From positions 25,801,406 through 25,865,405 of the forward strand of contig OU744730.1 of NCBI GenBank assembly GCA_916613615.1: DNA of 64,000 bases, read 5' to 3'. A program made the position numbers and the translations under genes. The notes beneath the pieces were generated by a model. That model worked only from the letters and a program-made list of their open reading frames with translations, was not told the origin of the DNA and did no database searches. Shown here piece after piece: positions 24,386 through 37,500 of this stretch. Numbering within the stretch: the first letter of the stretch is position 1; every line of letters begins with the position of its first letter. This DNA comes from Steromphala cineraria (lineage: Eukaryota; Mollusca; Gastropoda; Trochida; Trochidae).

Positions 24386-26260
24386 TAAAAATAGAGCCAT
24401 TGGCTCTGTAGCTCATCAGGCATCATATCAAGTTTGCTTTATACAGGCCAGATGAGCTAAAAATGAAACTGATGTTACCTATTGCAAGAAAACCAATAAC
24501 AAAATTACAAAACAAATGTAACGATTTCGGAATAAATTTCCTTACACAAATGATTTATTATTATTCAACACTTTCTAGATCGCCAATATCAGACAGTGAA
24601 AATAGTCCACACTAAAATATCCAAGGAGAAATAAATTTGCCATAGACTGTCATCTAATGGAGAAAAATAGGTTTTTAAGCTTGTGACCCCTGTGACCCTA
24701 TTTGGGGTAGTGGGGTCACGAAATCTACAATTAAGAATCTCCATTGGCCAAGGAGTCTGCACATATCGTTTTTAACTCTCTAGTCCTTTTAGAACTGGAG
24801 AAGAAGATGAAAATAAGTTTTTAAGGTTGTGACCCCTGTGACCCTTTTTGGGGTCACAGGGTCACCAAAGTTTCAAATTAGAATCCCCATTGTCCAAGGA
24901 GTCTGCACACATCAAAATTAACTATCTACTCCTTTTGGAACTGGAGAAGAAGATGAGAATTGGTTTTTAAGGTTGTGACCCCTGTGACCCTATTTGGGGT
25001 CACAGAGACACCAAAGTTACAAATTAGAATCCCCATTGGCCAAGGAGTCTGCACATATCGTTTTTAACCTCTAGTCCTTTTAGAACTGGAGAAGAAGATG
25101 AAAATAGGTTTTTAAGGTTGTGACCCCTGTGACCCTATTTGGGGTCATGGGGTCACCAAAGTTACAAATTAGAATCCCTATTGTCCAAGGAGTCTGCACA
25201 TATAATTTTTAACTCTCTAGTCCTTCTGGAACTGGAGAAGAAGATGAAAACAGGTTTTTAAAGTTGTGACCCCTGTGACCCTATTTGGGGTCATGGTGTC
25301 ACGAAATCTACAATTAAGAATCCCCATTGGCCAAGGAGTCTGCACATATCGTTTTTTACTCTCTAGTCCTTTTAGAACTGGAGAAGAAGATGAAAAGAGG
25401 TTTTTAAGGTTGTGACCCCTGTGACCCTATTTGGGGTCACAGGGTCACCAAAGTTTCAAATTAGAATCCCCATTGTCAAAGGAGTCTGCACACATCAATA
25501 TTAACTATCTACTCCTTTTGGAACTGGAGAAGAAGATGAAAATAGGTTTTAAGGTTGTGACCACTGTGACCCTATTTCGGGTCACAGAGTCACCAAAGTT
25601 ACAAATTAGAATCCCCATTGGCCAAGGAGTCTGCACATATTATTTTTAACTCTCTAGTCCTTCTGGAACTGGAGAAGAAGATGAAAATAGGTTTTTAAAG
25701 TTGTGAACCCTGTGACCCTATTTGGGGTCATGGGGTCACAAAATCTACAATTAAGAATCCCCATTGTCCAAGGAGTCTGCACATATCACTTTCAACTCTC
25801 TACTCCTTTTGGAACTGGAGAAGAAGATGAAATAGGTTTTTAAGGTTGTGACCCCTGTGACCCTATTTGGGGTCACAGGGTCACCAAAGTTACAAATTAG
25901 AATCCCCATTGGCCAAGGAGTCTGCACATATCATTTTTAACTCTCTAGTCCTTCTGGAACTGGAGAAGAAGATGAAAATAGGTTTTTAAAGTTGTGACCC
26001 CTGTGACCCTATTTGGGGTCACAGGGTCACCAAAGTTACGAATTAGAATCTCCATATGCTAAGGTACTTGTACACAAAATTCCAGCTCTCTAATGTGTAT
26101 GGTTCATGAGGAGAAGTCGAAAGTGTCAAAAGTTTACGGACGGACGGACGACGGGTGGACGACGGGCGGACGCCGGACGACGGGTGGACGACGGGCGGAC
26201 GCCGGACAACGGGATATGCCATAAGCCCATCTGGACTTTCAGTCCTGATGAGCTAAAAAA
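24386..26260 (-). mobile_element. TTTTTAGCTCATC element, minus orientation, tandem units
   Basis: A mirror-orientation relative of 19433-21238. It begins at its right end (AGAGCCATTGGCTCTGTAGC) and ends at 26260 with the hairpin GGACTTTCAGTCC and TGATGAGCTAAAAAA. It contains about nine units with TGTGACCCTATTTGGGGTCA and CTGGAGAAGAAGATG. A GC-rich minisatellite of GGACGACGGGCGGACGCC words lies at about 26135-26215. Small open frames here are by-products of the repeat. Confidence 0.85.
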
Positions 26261-28039
26261 GCTGTACTTATTGTTTATCTGTGAAATGTCAAGTGTATTT
26301 GATTAACTTTACTTTTTGTTAAAAATCATTTGATTTGATAGAATATCCTCCCATTTACAAATGATTTACCCCGGTATGTTAAGACATTGTTATGCTGAAG
26401 CCAGGCTTTTACACTTTTAGCATCGTAGATTGGCTTCTCATTGTTCTTCTTCTTCTTCATTGTTGATGTTTAGGACCGAATGTGCGCTCTCCTTTATCAA
26501 GTTGTCAAATGTGAATGAACAAAAGTGTTACCCCTGGTAAGATGCTTAAACTAGGTTATGTTATAAACAGTTTAAACAGGAAAATCCCCTTGAATTTCAT
26601 TTCCACAAAAAATGCCCTGATACGACTTTTCCTTTAAGCTCAGGTATCCAAACAGCAGTAAATGGAAGAATTTGAAATGGAGAGAGACACTGAAAATCTT
26701 ATATCATATTGATTGGCCATAAAGCTATCCCTGCATCAGTTACACATTACAGTTATACAATACATCACTATCATACAATATAAAAACATCACTTTTATGT
26801 AGTACAAGATCAACAAGTCTGCACTCCCAATAACTCATAATCCTAATCCCAACTCTGTTAAAAAAAGATAATTCCTAGGTCAAAATGGGAGAAGCCTGAT
26901 TGGAGGCAATCAAAGTACAATATGTGACGCTATTTTAAAAGTAAAAACTTTAAAACTATCGGTCATTTCAAAATGCTTTTTGAAAATTAGAATTTATCAA
27001 TATACACTTTCTACCTTGAGTGTTCTCGACATACCACGGTAACTTAAATTGACAACTGAATCAAACCATGGCCCTTCATGACAAGCAAGAATCCAATGCA
27101 AGAAGTGTTTTCATTTGTTGTAATTTTCAGACACTTTGTGCTGAAAATTCCACCCTCAACCCCTCGCACACCGGAAACACAAGAACAGGTCCTATTTAAA
27201 CAGAGGTTGGATCACAATTTCATGACTTGAGTTACCTCTGTGGTTCACAATGATACAGACTCACTGATACTGACAACAAAAGCAGTATCTAACTGGAGAC
27301 TCTTGAGACAACTTTTCCTTTTCCTTACATACGAAGCACTCTGACATCAATAGAACAACAACAATCTGTGTATTCTATAACATTGGTATTCACAAAATCA
27401 TAAAGCACTTTCAATTTCTTATCATGATTTACAACTTTTCCACCCAATATATACACAGAAAATCTACCTGGCATGTTCTATGCTCTGCAAAGTCTATCAG
27501 AGCCAATCATGTCTAGTTTTTTAAGTAGGAAGTTTTCTACATTTATTGTTCAGTTTTCAGTTAATGATTGTCATAATACAAAGGCAAATTTTTAAGTAAT
27601 CCTGACTTGACTGCTTTTCAATAGTTGACTGCTGTTTATTCACAAGCTTCTAGATCTTACAATATTCTTCAAGTCAGTGAAGACAAGGCAAATTCAACTA
27701 AACTCAAACCAATCTACCAACTATTTCCAAAAATCTTGCCCAATATCTAGACTTATCTATCTACTTAATCTATTTACGTTCTATCTAGCTGTACTTGTGA
27801 AGCCTGCCAGAACAACAGTAACAAAACCACGGATTATATATAAACAAATTTAGCCAATTTCTAAGCCCAATTTCCTTACTAACCTTTCCATTTAAGCATC
27901 TTCTATCTATCTAATTGTACTTCTGTAGATGAAAAACTGAAAGCCTTGCTAGTAGCTAGACTGTGATCACAGACATGACAAACAGCTTGTGTACCGGCTA
28001 ATGACAAAGATTCACTTGTTTCGGTTATGCCCTTTCCAT
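26261..28039. other. Intergenic sequence, no gene seen
   Basis: AT-rich sequence without a supported gene. From about 26884 to 27246 there are degraded pieces of the CTCCCCACAGAGGCAG MITE (GCCTGATTGGAGGCAATC, then TGACTTGAGTTACCTCTGTG). Near 27780-27960 short repeats of TATCTATCTA-type words occur. Confidence 0.5.
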
Positions 28040-28403
28040 TTAAAGGGGCAGTAGCACGTTTTTTGATGATTTTGTATTTAAAATGTTCACTGATAATTGT
28101 GTGTTAATGCTAAATGTATTACTTTGATAGTGTCATAAATCTCATTACACAAGCCAATTAGCCATAGTCAGAGGACAAAGTATGAAGATTCACATAATAT
28201 CCATTGGCGGCCATTTTTGTGTGAACACCTTTAATTCATTTCTGTAAGAAAAAGGAATCGCAAGGTTAAACTTTACATTGTATATTTGAATTATTACTGC
28301 TCCATTTAGTTTAAATACACTGTCTTTCAATTGGAACCATTAATTTTCATTTTCCTGACATCACATTATTTCCCCCCTAAAAACGTGCTACTGCCCCTTT
28401 AAG
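28040..28403 (+). mobile_element. MITE, GGGGCAGTAGCACG family (copy b)
   Basis: A 364-base element from TTAAAGGGGCAGTAGCACG to CGTGCTACTGCCCCTTTAA, so TTAA lies at both ends as expected of a TTAA target duplication. It contains GGCGGCCATTTTTGTGTGAA and CTTTCAATTGGAACC. It lies about 165 bases beyond the stop of the minus-strand GDAP1 gene. Confidence 0.85.
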
Positions 28404-28567
28404 CATCTACTATTTATCTATTTGTTCTTTATAAGAATGGCTGCACGCCCTGCTAGTAGCAACACTGTCATCACAGACATTTAACAAAGATTTACTTTTT
28501 TTCTCTTTTTACACTATTTCTAAACTAACCTTTCCATTTATACACTTTCTCGCTTCATTGTAAATAT

Positions 28568-31476
28568 CTATTTGTACTTGTGTATAAGAAAGGCTGCGAG
28601 TCCGGCTGCCAAACCAACAGTTGCTAGACCGCCTATCACTGGCAGAACAAATTTCGCCTTTTCCCTAAGCATCATCTTCACTATGATCTTCCCGGCGACG
28701 AGGATAACTTCCTGAGTGCTGGTACGTTGTTTGGTCCGCACCCAATACGCCGCCAGGTTCGGACGCTTCTCTTTAGGGAAGTATCGCTCCTCCATACCGA
28801 TGAACTCTAGTCGACCCAGGAGGACCGTCAAGGTGATGTCGGCAGCGGTGTAGTTGGGTCCACACAGCCACGAGTCATCGGAATGGTCTGGAAAAGTTGT
28901 AATCATATGATGACTATTGATGTAGCCTGTAGGGACGCAGGTAAAATATGTGACTGACTAAAGAACCTTAATGGTTGGGGTCTTACAATTTTGATGGTAT
29001 CCTAAGTTCTTAATGTTATCCAATAGGGATGTATCGATACACCAATGCATCGATGCATCGTCATGGTACAGTTCACTATACAATACACTATACAGTCAAC
29101 TGTATCGTGATACAAATTTTAGTGAATATCGTTAAATGTTTTGGTGAATATCGTAAAAAAAATTGTGTGAATATCAATCAAGAAATCCAGAGTTGGTTAA
29201 ATTTCTTGTTAAGATACCTTTAATTTAGCATTAAATGACTTTTTAATGAAGAAGTTCGCTTATTTTTGTCCTTATATGCTGGTTACTCAGATAAGGCTCT
29301 TGAGGAATATTAAATTTAGATCCCTGGAGTCTTAGTCATCTTCCCTTTATGTTCCCTCTGATGAGCTACAAAAATGTGAACTCATATGTTGTAAATAGAT
29401 AATTTATGGTCAAGAAACACCCACCCATCCCCCAACTCATAGCATTTAGTATGCTCTACTTCTGTGCCATACCTTTTGAACCTTTTGTTAAGTGGTTACA
29501 AATTATAAATACACAAAGCTATTTGTGTTTGAGAAATAAGTTCATGATGGAACAGGAACAGTTCCATAAACATAAATATTTTGAAACTTTTATTCTTCAG
29601 AACACTGTCAACTTTAAATCATTGAAGAAAATAACAAACACTGTAAGTAGCTTATTTATTTTTTAATTACACATGACATTTCACTTAAAAATTACTGACC
29701 TAAATTTACCCTTACGCAATCTTGTCAACAAGTTGTCTGTCATGTCGACTATTTCAACAACCTGCTAGAAGGGGGGGTCGCCTTATTAATGAGATATATG
29801 ATTTTGGCAGCAATTTGGAGGGCTGAGAAAGGGGGTCGCATTATGTACGAGGTCGCCGTGTACATTGAAATATACGGTACATTGATCTCTTCAACTCACC
29901 GATCTTCATCTTCTTAAGCTGCTCCTCGAGAGTATCACACGTCTTTTCCACATCGTCCAGCAGCCCCTCGACCTTTGACCTGTCCATCACAAAACTCAGC
30001 TTGTCCGTCAACTTCTGACATTTTGCAAGATATGCGTCTCTCAAGTCAAGATGTTTCTCTGCCAGTTTAGCCGCATTGGCTCCAGCTTCCAACAGTCTAC
30101 TCTCAAACTCTGTGATAAATGAATAAATAATTGATAGCAATTTTGCATTTTATGTATTTTTAAGTGATTTGGAAGTAGAATAAATTAAAACAACTTCCAG
30201 CAGCTTACTCTTCAAAATAATAATTGAACATTAGATTTATACTAGACAAAATAAGTAAGGGATTTTAATATTTTATTTGTATAGCTTAATATTTCATCTG
30301 CAGGGTAATAAAGGAATGTTTTCGTAATTTACATTCATTGTCATAATTTAATTTTTTTTCAAATATCCCTAATTTTGTTGGTCAATTGTATTACGGTAGC
30401 AGTGTTTTATGCATTTTTTAAACTTAGAAGTGGTAGAAATGTATGACTGATTGATAAAGTACCTTTTTTACTAAGTCGCAGAGTAGAAGGAATTTTGTTT
30501 TTAGCCCAAGAGAGCTCCTCATTAAAGAGGATCCCATATGTCACATTTTCCACAGGGACCGAGTCAAGGATTTTACGAAACTTCTCCACCTGTCGACCCT
30601 CTTCTGACTCTGTGCCTGGTACGAGCCGAATATCTGAAACGGATTTAATGAAACATTGATACGTTTGTTTTCAGTCTGATGGTTCATACGGCCAAAAGAG
30701 AATAAAATTCCAGTACTTTTCAAGGATTTTTCAAGAACATTTTATCATTTTTCAAGTACATATATTCGCAAACCTTTTGGTTTTGATGCCGCCATTTTCA
30801 AAAGTGACGCATTGCAACAGAATTTCCTCAATCGTGAGAAGCAGAAATTTCTGATTTTGTTGGAATGATTTTTTGTTTGTGATCAATGTCACAGTAAATT
30901 CCAGTAAATTTTTGTATTTTCAAGGACATTTCTGCCAAATTCCAGTACTTTTTCAGGACATTAAGTAAACATTGTAAATTCAAGTAGGTACTTTTCCCGT
31001 ATCAAAACAAAATTCAAGTACTTTTTCAGGCCCGTGCGAACCATGGACATCAACATGGCTCTGATGCAAAATTGTTAAAATATTGACTGAATGATTTGAT
31101 TTAATTCTACACTTATTTAATAATATTTGTACTATTCATAATGATAATATATATTTGAATGTCACTAGATGATGATGCTCATCATAGCAACTATCTTCAT
31201 CACAGTTAAAAATTTATTAACTATTTTTTTATCTTATATTTATCAGATATCATTACAGTTTTTCATGATGATATATGACCTACCACCAGGAAATGACCTG
31301 TCCACATAATTGATGATATTTTCTGATTCTTTGACTATTTTGTCTCCATCCTGCAGTATCGGTATTGTTCCGCTAGAGTTGAGTCTCATGAACCAGGCCT
31401 GAGTTTGCTCCCTGTTAATGAGATTGACCATGTGTGAGGTGAAGGGGACATCCTTTTCCTTTAGTGCAATCAACAC
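28568..31476 (-). CDS. GDAP1: GDAP1-like GST-fold protein with C-terminal membrane anchor (first exon not found)
   Basis: Four coding exons on the minus strand: 31476-31284, 30633-30463, 30109-29900, 28887-28568, joined in phases 1, 1 and 1, ending in TAG at 28570-28568. The 297 visible residues match ganglioside-induced differentiation-associated protein 1. The N-terminal thioredoxin-like half has AWFMRLNSSGTIPILQDGD (substrate-loop region and cis-Pro) and KESENIINYVDRSF. The next exon has the extra GDAP1 segment (VENVTYGILFNEEL), then a helical exon and a C-terminal GST domain with WLCGPNYTAADITLTVLL. The tail GGLATVGLAAGLAAFLI plus HKYK is a tail anchor, which in GDAP1 targets mitochondrial and peroxisomal outer membranes and supports fission. 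Exon 2 starts in phase 0 at VLIALKEKDV, so an exon encoding the start and the YYS-type motif must lie upstream; I did not find it between 31477 and 40700. Neighbouring paralogs in the same orientation share the exon plan. Confidence 0.88.
29027..29112 (+). repeat. ATCGATACA-rich repeat fragment
   Basis: GGGATGTATCGATACACC, then GATGCATCGATGCATCG-like words and ACTGTATCGTGATACA, form several short overlapping palindromes within an intron of the GDAP1 gene. Related words (GGTATCGTGAGGATCG, TATCGTGAGAATTC) occur near 40488-40575. It resembles the end of a DNA transposon but no partner end was identified. Confidence 0.4.
29762..29872 (+). repeat. GGGGGTCGCCTTAT repeat (opposite-orientation partner at 50968-51064)
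   Basis: CTAGAAGGGGGGGTCGCCTT, then GAGATATATGA, TTGGCAG, and AAAGGGGGTCGCATTA. The reverse complement of this order occurs at 50968-51064 (AAGGCGACCCCCTT twice, with ACTGCCAACTCATATATCTC). Both copies lie in introns of GDAP1-like genes, just upstream of or following exon borders. Confidence 0.65.
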
Positions 31477-33383
31477 CTGCAAAATAAATGCAAAATTTGC
31501 AAAATAAATGCAAAATTTTTGATGACGAATAAACAACTTGAATGATGGAATATAATGTACTGAGTCTATATAATCTTAAAACTTGTACATATTACAGCTT
31601 ATTTTCCTTACTTATTTAATTATAATTTTTCCATGAATAAATAATATTACCAGTATATTTTATTGATAAAATAAAGTTTTGGTCTCTGTATTTCAAGTTG
31701 TTTCATATTGTTTCATTTTGAAGACAAACATTATGGGAATAAGGACAACCCTTTTAAATATCCTAAATAGTCCAATCACTATCCCACCATACAAAATTTC
31801 TTAGATATTTAGTAATATAGAATTTATTGCTACCCTGCAAGTTTAAATAAATTCAGGAAAGCATTCTGGGCTTTTGGGGTAGTAAATAATAAAGAATTTG
31901 TAAAGATGAGACAATGATCAAATATAATGGCCAAACACAAGCACTTGATTGATGGGTATAGCTCATCGACTATATATAACAAGGCTTTCCCTTTCCGGCA
32001 TGTTGATCCCCGAAGAATAAACATTTTTACAACGTATTCTTTTGGTGACATCATTTGAATATTTCCTTAACTTGTTCTCAAATGCCTTATCTTTCATTTG
32101 ACATCGATCTTACATATATGTCTGATTATGTCACCCTCATAATTAAAGCAATTTGCGTTTAATTGTGTCAGGGGAGTCTTAAGGCCTACGGCATTCATCC
32201 AGGAGCCTTAAATATTATTAATTACCCCGGGTATTTAAGTGCCTTTTTATAGCTTTGCAAATGTTGTGTTTAGTATCCTATTAGCAACTCAATATTTATG
32301 AATGTTTATAAATAGTCCTACATAATTGATTTTATCTACCGAGAATAATTTATCAATTAGATTCTGATCACTTCGATAATAGGAACACTTCTGTTAATTA
32401 AATATGTCGCAAGGACAAGGGTTTTTCTATCTATGCCTAAATAAATATTTTCCATAGAAAAAAGTTATTTTAACATATTTTTGAGGGATATTTCTGCAGC
32501 TTATATAAATAATCAAACATTGTTTGGATTGTGCTTATATTGATGGAAATATTTGTGTGCAAACAAAGACCGACGATAATCGGGACCACCTTCATACTTC
32601 CATTAACACGTTGAATTTACGATTTTGAAACTGTTGTTAACCAGAATTTGATCGATCAATTCATGGTTTCCTTATTTGCACATAAAAGATCATAGGGTAA
32701 ATCTTTATTCTACCATGAATGTGATGAATACTAGATTCTGATTGGTTCTCCTGGAAAATCAAACATGATCAATTTTGGATTGAAAGTACTCTGATTTTGA
32801 GGCCGCTTCACCGCGCATTGATACACCCGACTGGCAATTTCAGAGCTAGTATTCTGCTGTTTACTGGGATTAAATCTTTTAAAAAGTTATTTAACATGTT
32901 TTATTTTCGTGTGTTTACGGGGGATGACCAAATCGTTTGAGGCAGATAAAGTATTTCATTCAACATAAGAAGTTTGAGTGGTCAATCAGCGCCACACATA
33001 GCCAGCTTCCTTTGATTACGGCAAGAATATAGTGACGTCATTTACGCGCGCGTCATAATCCTTGACAACGTCATAGTGGTTTTCTGTTAGAATAATCTTT
33101 TTGATTGATAGGGATGTCTCAGTCTATATTGTAAACAAGCAATGGAATGTGTCACGTTTTAAAAGGTACGATAAGAATAGCTGTGTTGAAGAAAGTGAGA
33201 AATATACTTGATGGACACACAATGATAGATTTACCTTTGCTCACAGCTAAATTTATTTCAAATAACAAGGACCAAATCCCCCGGCACAGACGAGTTCATT
33301 TTTGTTGCCGGAAGTGAGGACAAGTGCAATTCGCTTATACAAAGAGTTCACGATTAATATCTGATTATCCTCATGGTAGAATG
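31477..33383. other. Noncoding sequence upstream of visible GDAP1 exons
   Basis: No exon with a recognisable GDAP1 start is seen on the minus strand here. TTTATTCTACCATGAATG near 32704 is an approximate reverse complement of CTCATGGTAGAATGGAGATA near 33370, so a diverged inverted-repeat element may span about 32695-33400. Confidence 0.35.
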
Positions 33384-33551
33384 GAGATAAACCTAGTGAG
33401 TTTGAAAATCAGAGACATGTTATACTGGATTGATAGCGAGTAAATTCTAAACTGAAAACTCACGCTGCGCGTTCGGTTTCAATTTAAAATTTACTCGCTA
33501 TCAATCCAGTATAACATGTCTCTGATTTTCAATCTCACTAGGTTTATCTCC
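33384..33551. mobile_element. 168-bp foldback element
   Basis: GGAGATAAACCTAGTGAG is followed by GAAAATCAGAGACATGTTAT, ACTGGATTGATAGCGAG and TAAATT, and the same words appear in reverse complement up to 33551. The arms are about 70 bases with very few mismatches around a ~30-base centre containing CACGCTGCGCGTTCGG. It has no coding capacity. Confidence 0.85.
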
Positions 33552-34170
33552 TAAATATTAACAAATAATTAAATATGGAACTGCATATCAATCTAAATTT
33601 ATTAAGATTGAATTTAAATGAGGATATCAAAGACAATTGCATGTTTGAAATGAAAAATAAATGCTTTTATCATAAAGATGATCGCCCCTATTCCATCACG
33701 AAATTGACTCTGAAACAAATTAACGATGCATATGCATGAGATCGAATTTTGATCTGACCATTCCCGCTTAAAAAAACATGTCTGTTACTGAAAATTAATG
33801 ATGAAATGGCAACATTTGATTATTGAAGAAATTGTCAAGTAAGCATACTTGTAAATTATTACCTTTTGCGAATAATAACTTGTTGGAAAATAATAGAGCT
33901 TGAGTTTTCTGTTGTCATTCATGTTTACAAAATTAAACGACCTTCACCCCAATAGGTTCAAGGTTGTATGCAAGGTCAGGGTTCATTTCCGTTTTATAAA
34001 ATGATTTCCAATTCCTTCAGAAGTATCAATGTTTAGGTTACAAAATATTTAATCTAACATTAACTAAACCTAACCGAAATGAACAATATCATAAATGATA
34101 TATTTTCGTTCTAGGCTTTTCAACGACAGTATGTTATAAGTAGACAAAGATGTCCCTAGTTATACAGGAA

Positions 34171-34243
34171 GGGGATGTAGCTCAGATGGTAGAGCGCTCG
34201 CTTAGCATGCGAGAGGTACGGGGATCGATACCCCGCATCTCCA
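34171..34243 (+). tRNA. tRNA-Ala (anticodon AGC)
   Basis: A 73-base cloverleaf. The acceptor GGGGATG pairs with CATCTCC (one G-T), with discriminator A at 34243. The D arm is TAGCTCAGATGGTAGAGC. Anticodon stem CTCGC/GCGAG holds loop TTAGCAT with anticodon AGC at 34204-34206. The T arm GGGGATCGATACCCC has the internal promoter B box. A run of six T at 34247-34252 is a Pol III terminator. CCA is not encoded past the discriminator, as usual in eukaryotes. Confidence 0.96.
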
Positions 34244-34479
34244 TAATTTTTTATTTTAAAAATTTGCAGTGAAGCTTTTAGTTTCAAGTATGAAGGGGGT
34301 CCCTATCGTTGTCGGGTTTCTAATTCTTGTACATAAAGATTTCCATCAATATAAGTACAATCAGAATATATTTTTTTATTTATCTAAATCCTTCTATCAA
34401 TGGAAAACAAATGCTTGTTCTTGCGATGTATTTTAAAAGAGGTGTCGCTATTATCAAGGTAATTAGAATCTATTTAAAT

Positions 34480-34575
34480 AATAATAATAATAGTGGATAT
34501 TTATAATGCGCCTGTATCCGTGCATTGAATGCTCGCTCAAGGCGCTACATAGGAAAAAATTGCAAAAAACTAGGC
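34480..34575 (+). repeat. Short dispersed-repeat-like sequence with GCGC core
   Basis: AATAATAATAATAGTGGATA leads into TTTATAATGCGCCTGTATCC and GCTCAAGGCGCTACATAGG. An ATAATAAT lead with a GCGCC/GGCGC stem suggests a short dispersed repeat, but only one copy is present in this window, so the assignment is weak. Confidence 0.35.
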
Positions 34576-37500
34576 CTACATATAAAATAAATTATAAAAT
34601 ATATACAATTTGATAAAATATTTTCTGTAAAAAGAATCACCAATGTAGGATCAGTATTTACAAATTGAATGTAATTTGAGTTGATATTGGGATATCAAAA
34701 ATAACATTTTCAAAGCTATACTAAGAAATTTCTTATAAAAAACGTTTTGTGCCACAGTTTTACCCGGTAGGTTGAACACTATGTTAACATTGTGACGATT
34801 TTTGGCAGTAAAAGTATTAAAAATATTTAAGTTACGTTTCTTCTGAATTGTGAGATCATTTTTTTCAAATTTGTTATATAAGTATTAAATGAAAAATGTT
34901 TTTGGAACAGAAGTCACTTTCTCTGACTATAATGACAATGAAACCACAATATTGAGGATATTTTTAATCATGGTGGATTGGCATGGCTCTCACTGGGTGC
35001 AATGTTCAATAGCTACCTAAAATAACAGCTGGGATTATTAAGTGTGACCATTCAACAGAAGCATCATTGAAATCATTTCCTCCGTCACAAACAATCGGAA
35101 TCAGACATCCTGCAAGCCCCGCAAGATAATTGTTACAGCAAGTTGTCAAAAACTTGTATAGGCCGCTGTTAATTCAACTACATGTATATGTATGTATTAA
35201 AAATGCCCCCCACAGGCATGTGTGCGTCCGGCCCTTTGTCATATACATATATATATTTAAACCTAAATTAATCGTCAATAGTCGTATGTTGGGCTCTCAA
35301 AACTTGTCAATATTCAAGGGAAAATCGTCAATATCTATAATAAAACGTCAATATTTGGTTGTTACTCGTCAATAGTCAATAACCTAGCAGCCATCAGAAC
35401 CACGCGCACCTTGAGTTGCACGTGCAAATTACACCTCAACTGAAATACGTGCTGCACGCGCCACGGGTTGCCTGTAGTTGAATGGGTACACCTTGGGAGA
35501 GAACTTGCTTTCAGAGGAAAAAAAATGAAGATTTCTGTTTAAATCTCATGGTTGTTCCAAAAACAGATTTTCTTTTAAATTTCACCTAAAAGCATTTTTT
35601 TCTGTTCAAACATTTTTTTATATATCAGAATTGAAACAGTCATCGTTGTATTCTCAGACTAGTGACACGGGTATAAATGAATCAAAGGTGGACAGAAAAC
35701 TTGGGATATAGCGCACGTAAAATTATTAATGGCAACCTCAAATAAAATGATAAAAGCGTTTTGATACATGTATATAGTTTAGTTATACAGATTGTCTTAC
35801 ATCGGCTATAATTTTGAATTTTAACTCACGGAAATAGAAATGAAATGGTATTTGGCGTTTATTCAATACTGGATTGATAATGAAGTTCTTACTTATGTTT
35901 TCTCAACTAGGCCTTATGATTGCATTGCAAAAATATAATTTATATATCTTTCTTATAATATAGAGGCAAAATTGCTTTTAAAAAACCTCGTATTAGCTTA
36001 TTACGTCACTATCAGCAATGAGTTGTTGAATAGTAGTTATAACATGCTGTAAACATAAGTAACCCATGTACTTCTTTCAGTTATTATTTGAATTCAATAT
36101 CATATAAAGTATGCATAATAGGGGACATAAGATAGATGTATAGATTATTTTAATTAAACACCTCTTTTTACCGGATCGTACTGAGATTACAGATCATAAC
36201 TTGCATCAGAGACATGCATACATTTCGACTTAGAAATAAGTGCGAGGCGTAAAACGGCGTTTTTCTTTCCTGAAACTCATATATTTGAGGGAATTGTACA
36301 AAAACTGACGGTAACAAAATTGGGGAAATGTTATTGTGAGTGAGAATTTAGAATTCAAATTTCAACTTTGTTGAAAAAAAATAAACAATCGCAAAATCAT
36401 TCTTTTCTATAACCGTTAATACTATAGTTCTGTATTTCTGTATTTACACAACATGGTTTTTTATCGAGTGTATTAATCTTTAAAATACTATAGAACTTAA
36501 AATCTAATGTTTAAGATGATTGATGTTTATTTTTTTAACATATGGCATGCAAGTTGTGGTTTCTTTTTGAGCTTTTCAGCTCTTTTCTCCTACTTCAGTA
36601 GGGTTGTTTTAAATCTACAACACAATACAATAAAAATGATTAAATAGGGGTGTTTCATAAAGAGTTTAATGGCTTTCAAAATGAAACCTGTTAAGTATGA
36701 AGCATGCATAAGAGCAACAATATCATAAAAGTCTTCAAAAGGATAACACCTCAGAAACTTCAATAATTCACATAAAATATATTATATTGAGCATTTTGTT
36801 CGCTCAACACTGCTTCTCAAATCTTTCTTCGGGTCCATTACCCCCATAACCTTCCGGATTATGGAATGAATAGCAAAAAGCAATAGAAAAGGGAATCAAC
36901 TCTAAAATACATGTTGAAATACATTGACAAACATATTCTTAATATGGTACAGAGTTGAAATTTTAATGCTTAATTGTCATTTTGTTCAGTAAGGTGTTTT
37001 TGAAAGATTAATAGGAGAGTTAATCGCGTTTTCTGACAGGTCAATCAGTACATTAGAGCGAAAATACGGCCATTCAAAGTCGGGATTTTGATCGAAAACC
37101 GGACAATGTAGCTCGAGTGGCGCGCGCAAATTCGCCAAACGTAATTTTGAAAGCTTGTCATAAGCTGACAGGAAGATATATTCGATTCGATAGTGTTTAT
37201 TAGGTATTGTTACTAATAGGTAGATTAATTGGATGCATAATTTCGAATATTAAACGTATTTGAGTTGTTTCTTGAATTTTCCATAAAATCATGCATTTTA
37301 GAGATAGAATGCATACATGGATATATTTGCAAGTCCAGTAATGAGATATGAACTTCAATCAGCATATATGATATTTTGTAGCTTACCAAAACCAAATACA
37401 AAATTTTAAAAGATACTCTGTGTCACTTTAAATATAACGTTAATTAGCTGTTAATGTCAATACTGGCACTGAAACTTTACACAAATTATTTATTATCTGT

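Noticed and set aside
19620..26080. Regular direct repeats considered as CRISPR or gene-coding repeats
   Set aside because: Units are ~146 bp, contiguous and without unique spacers, with defined element ends; eukaryotic context.
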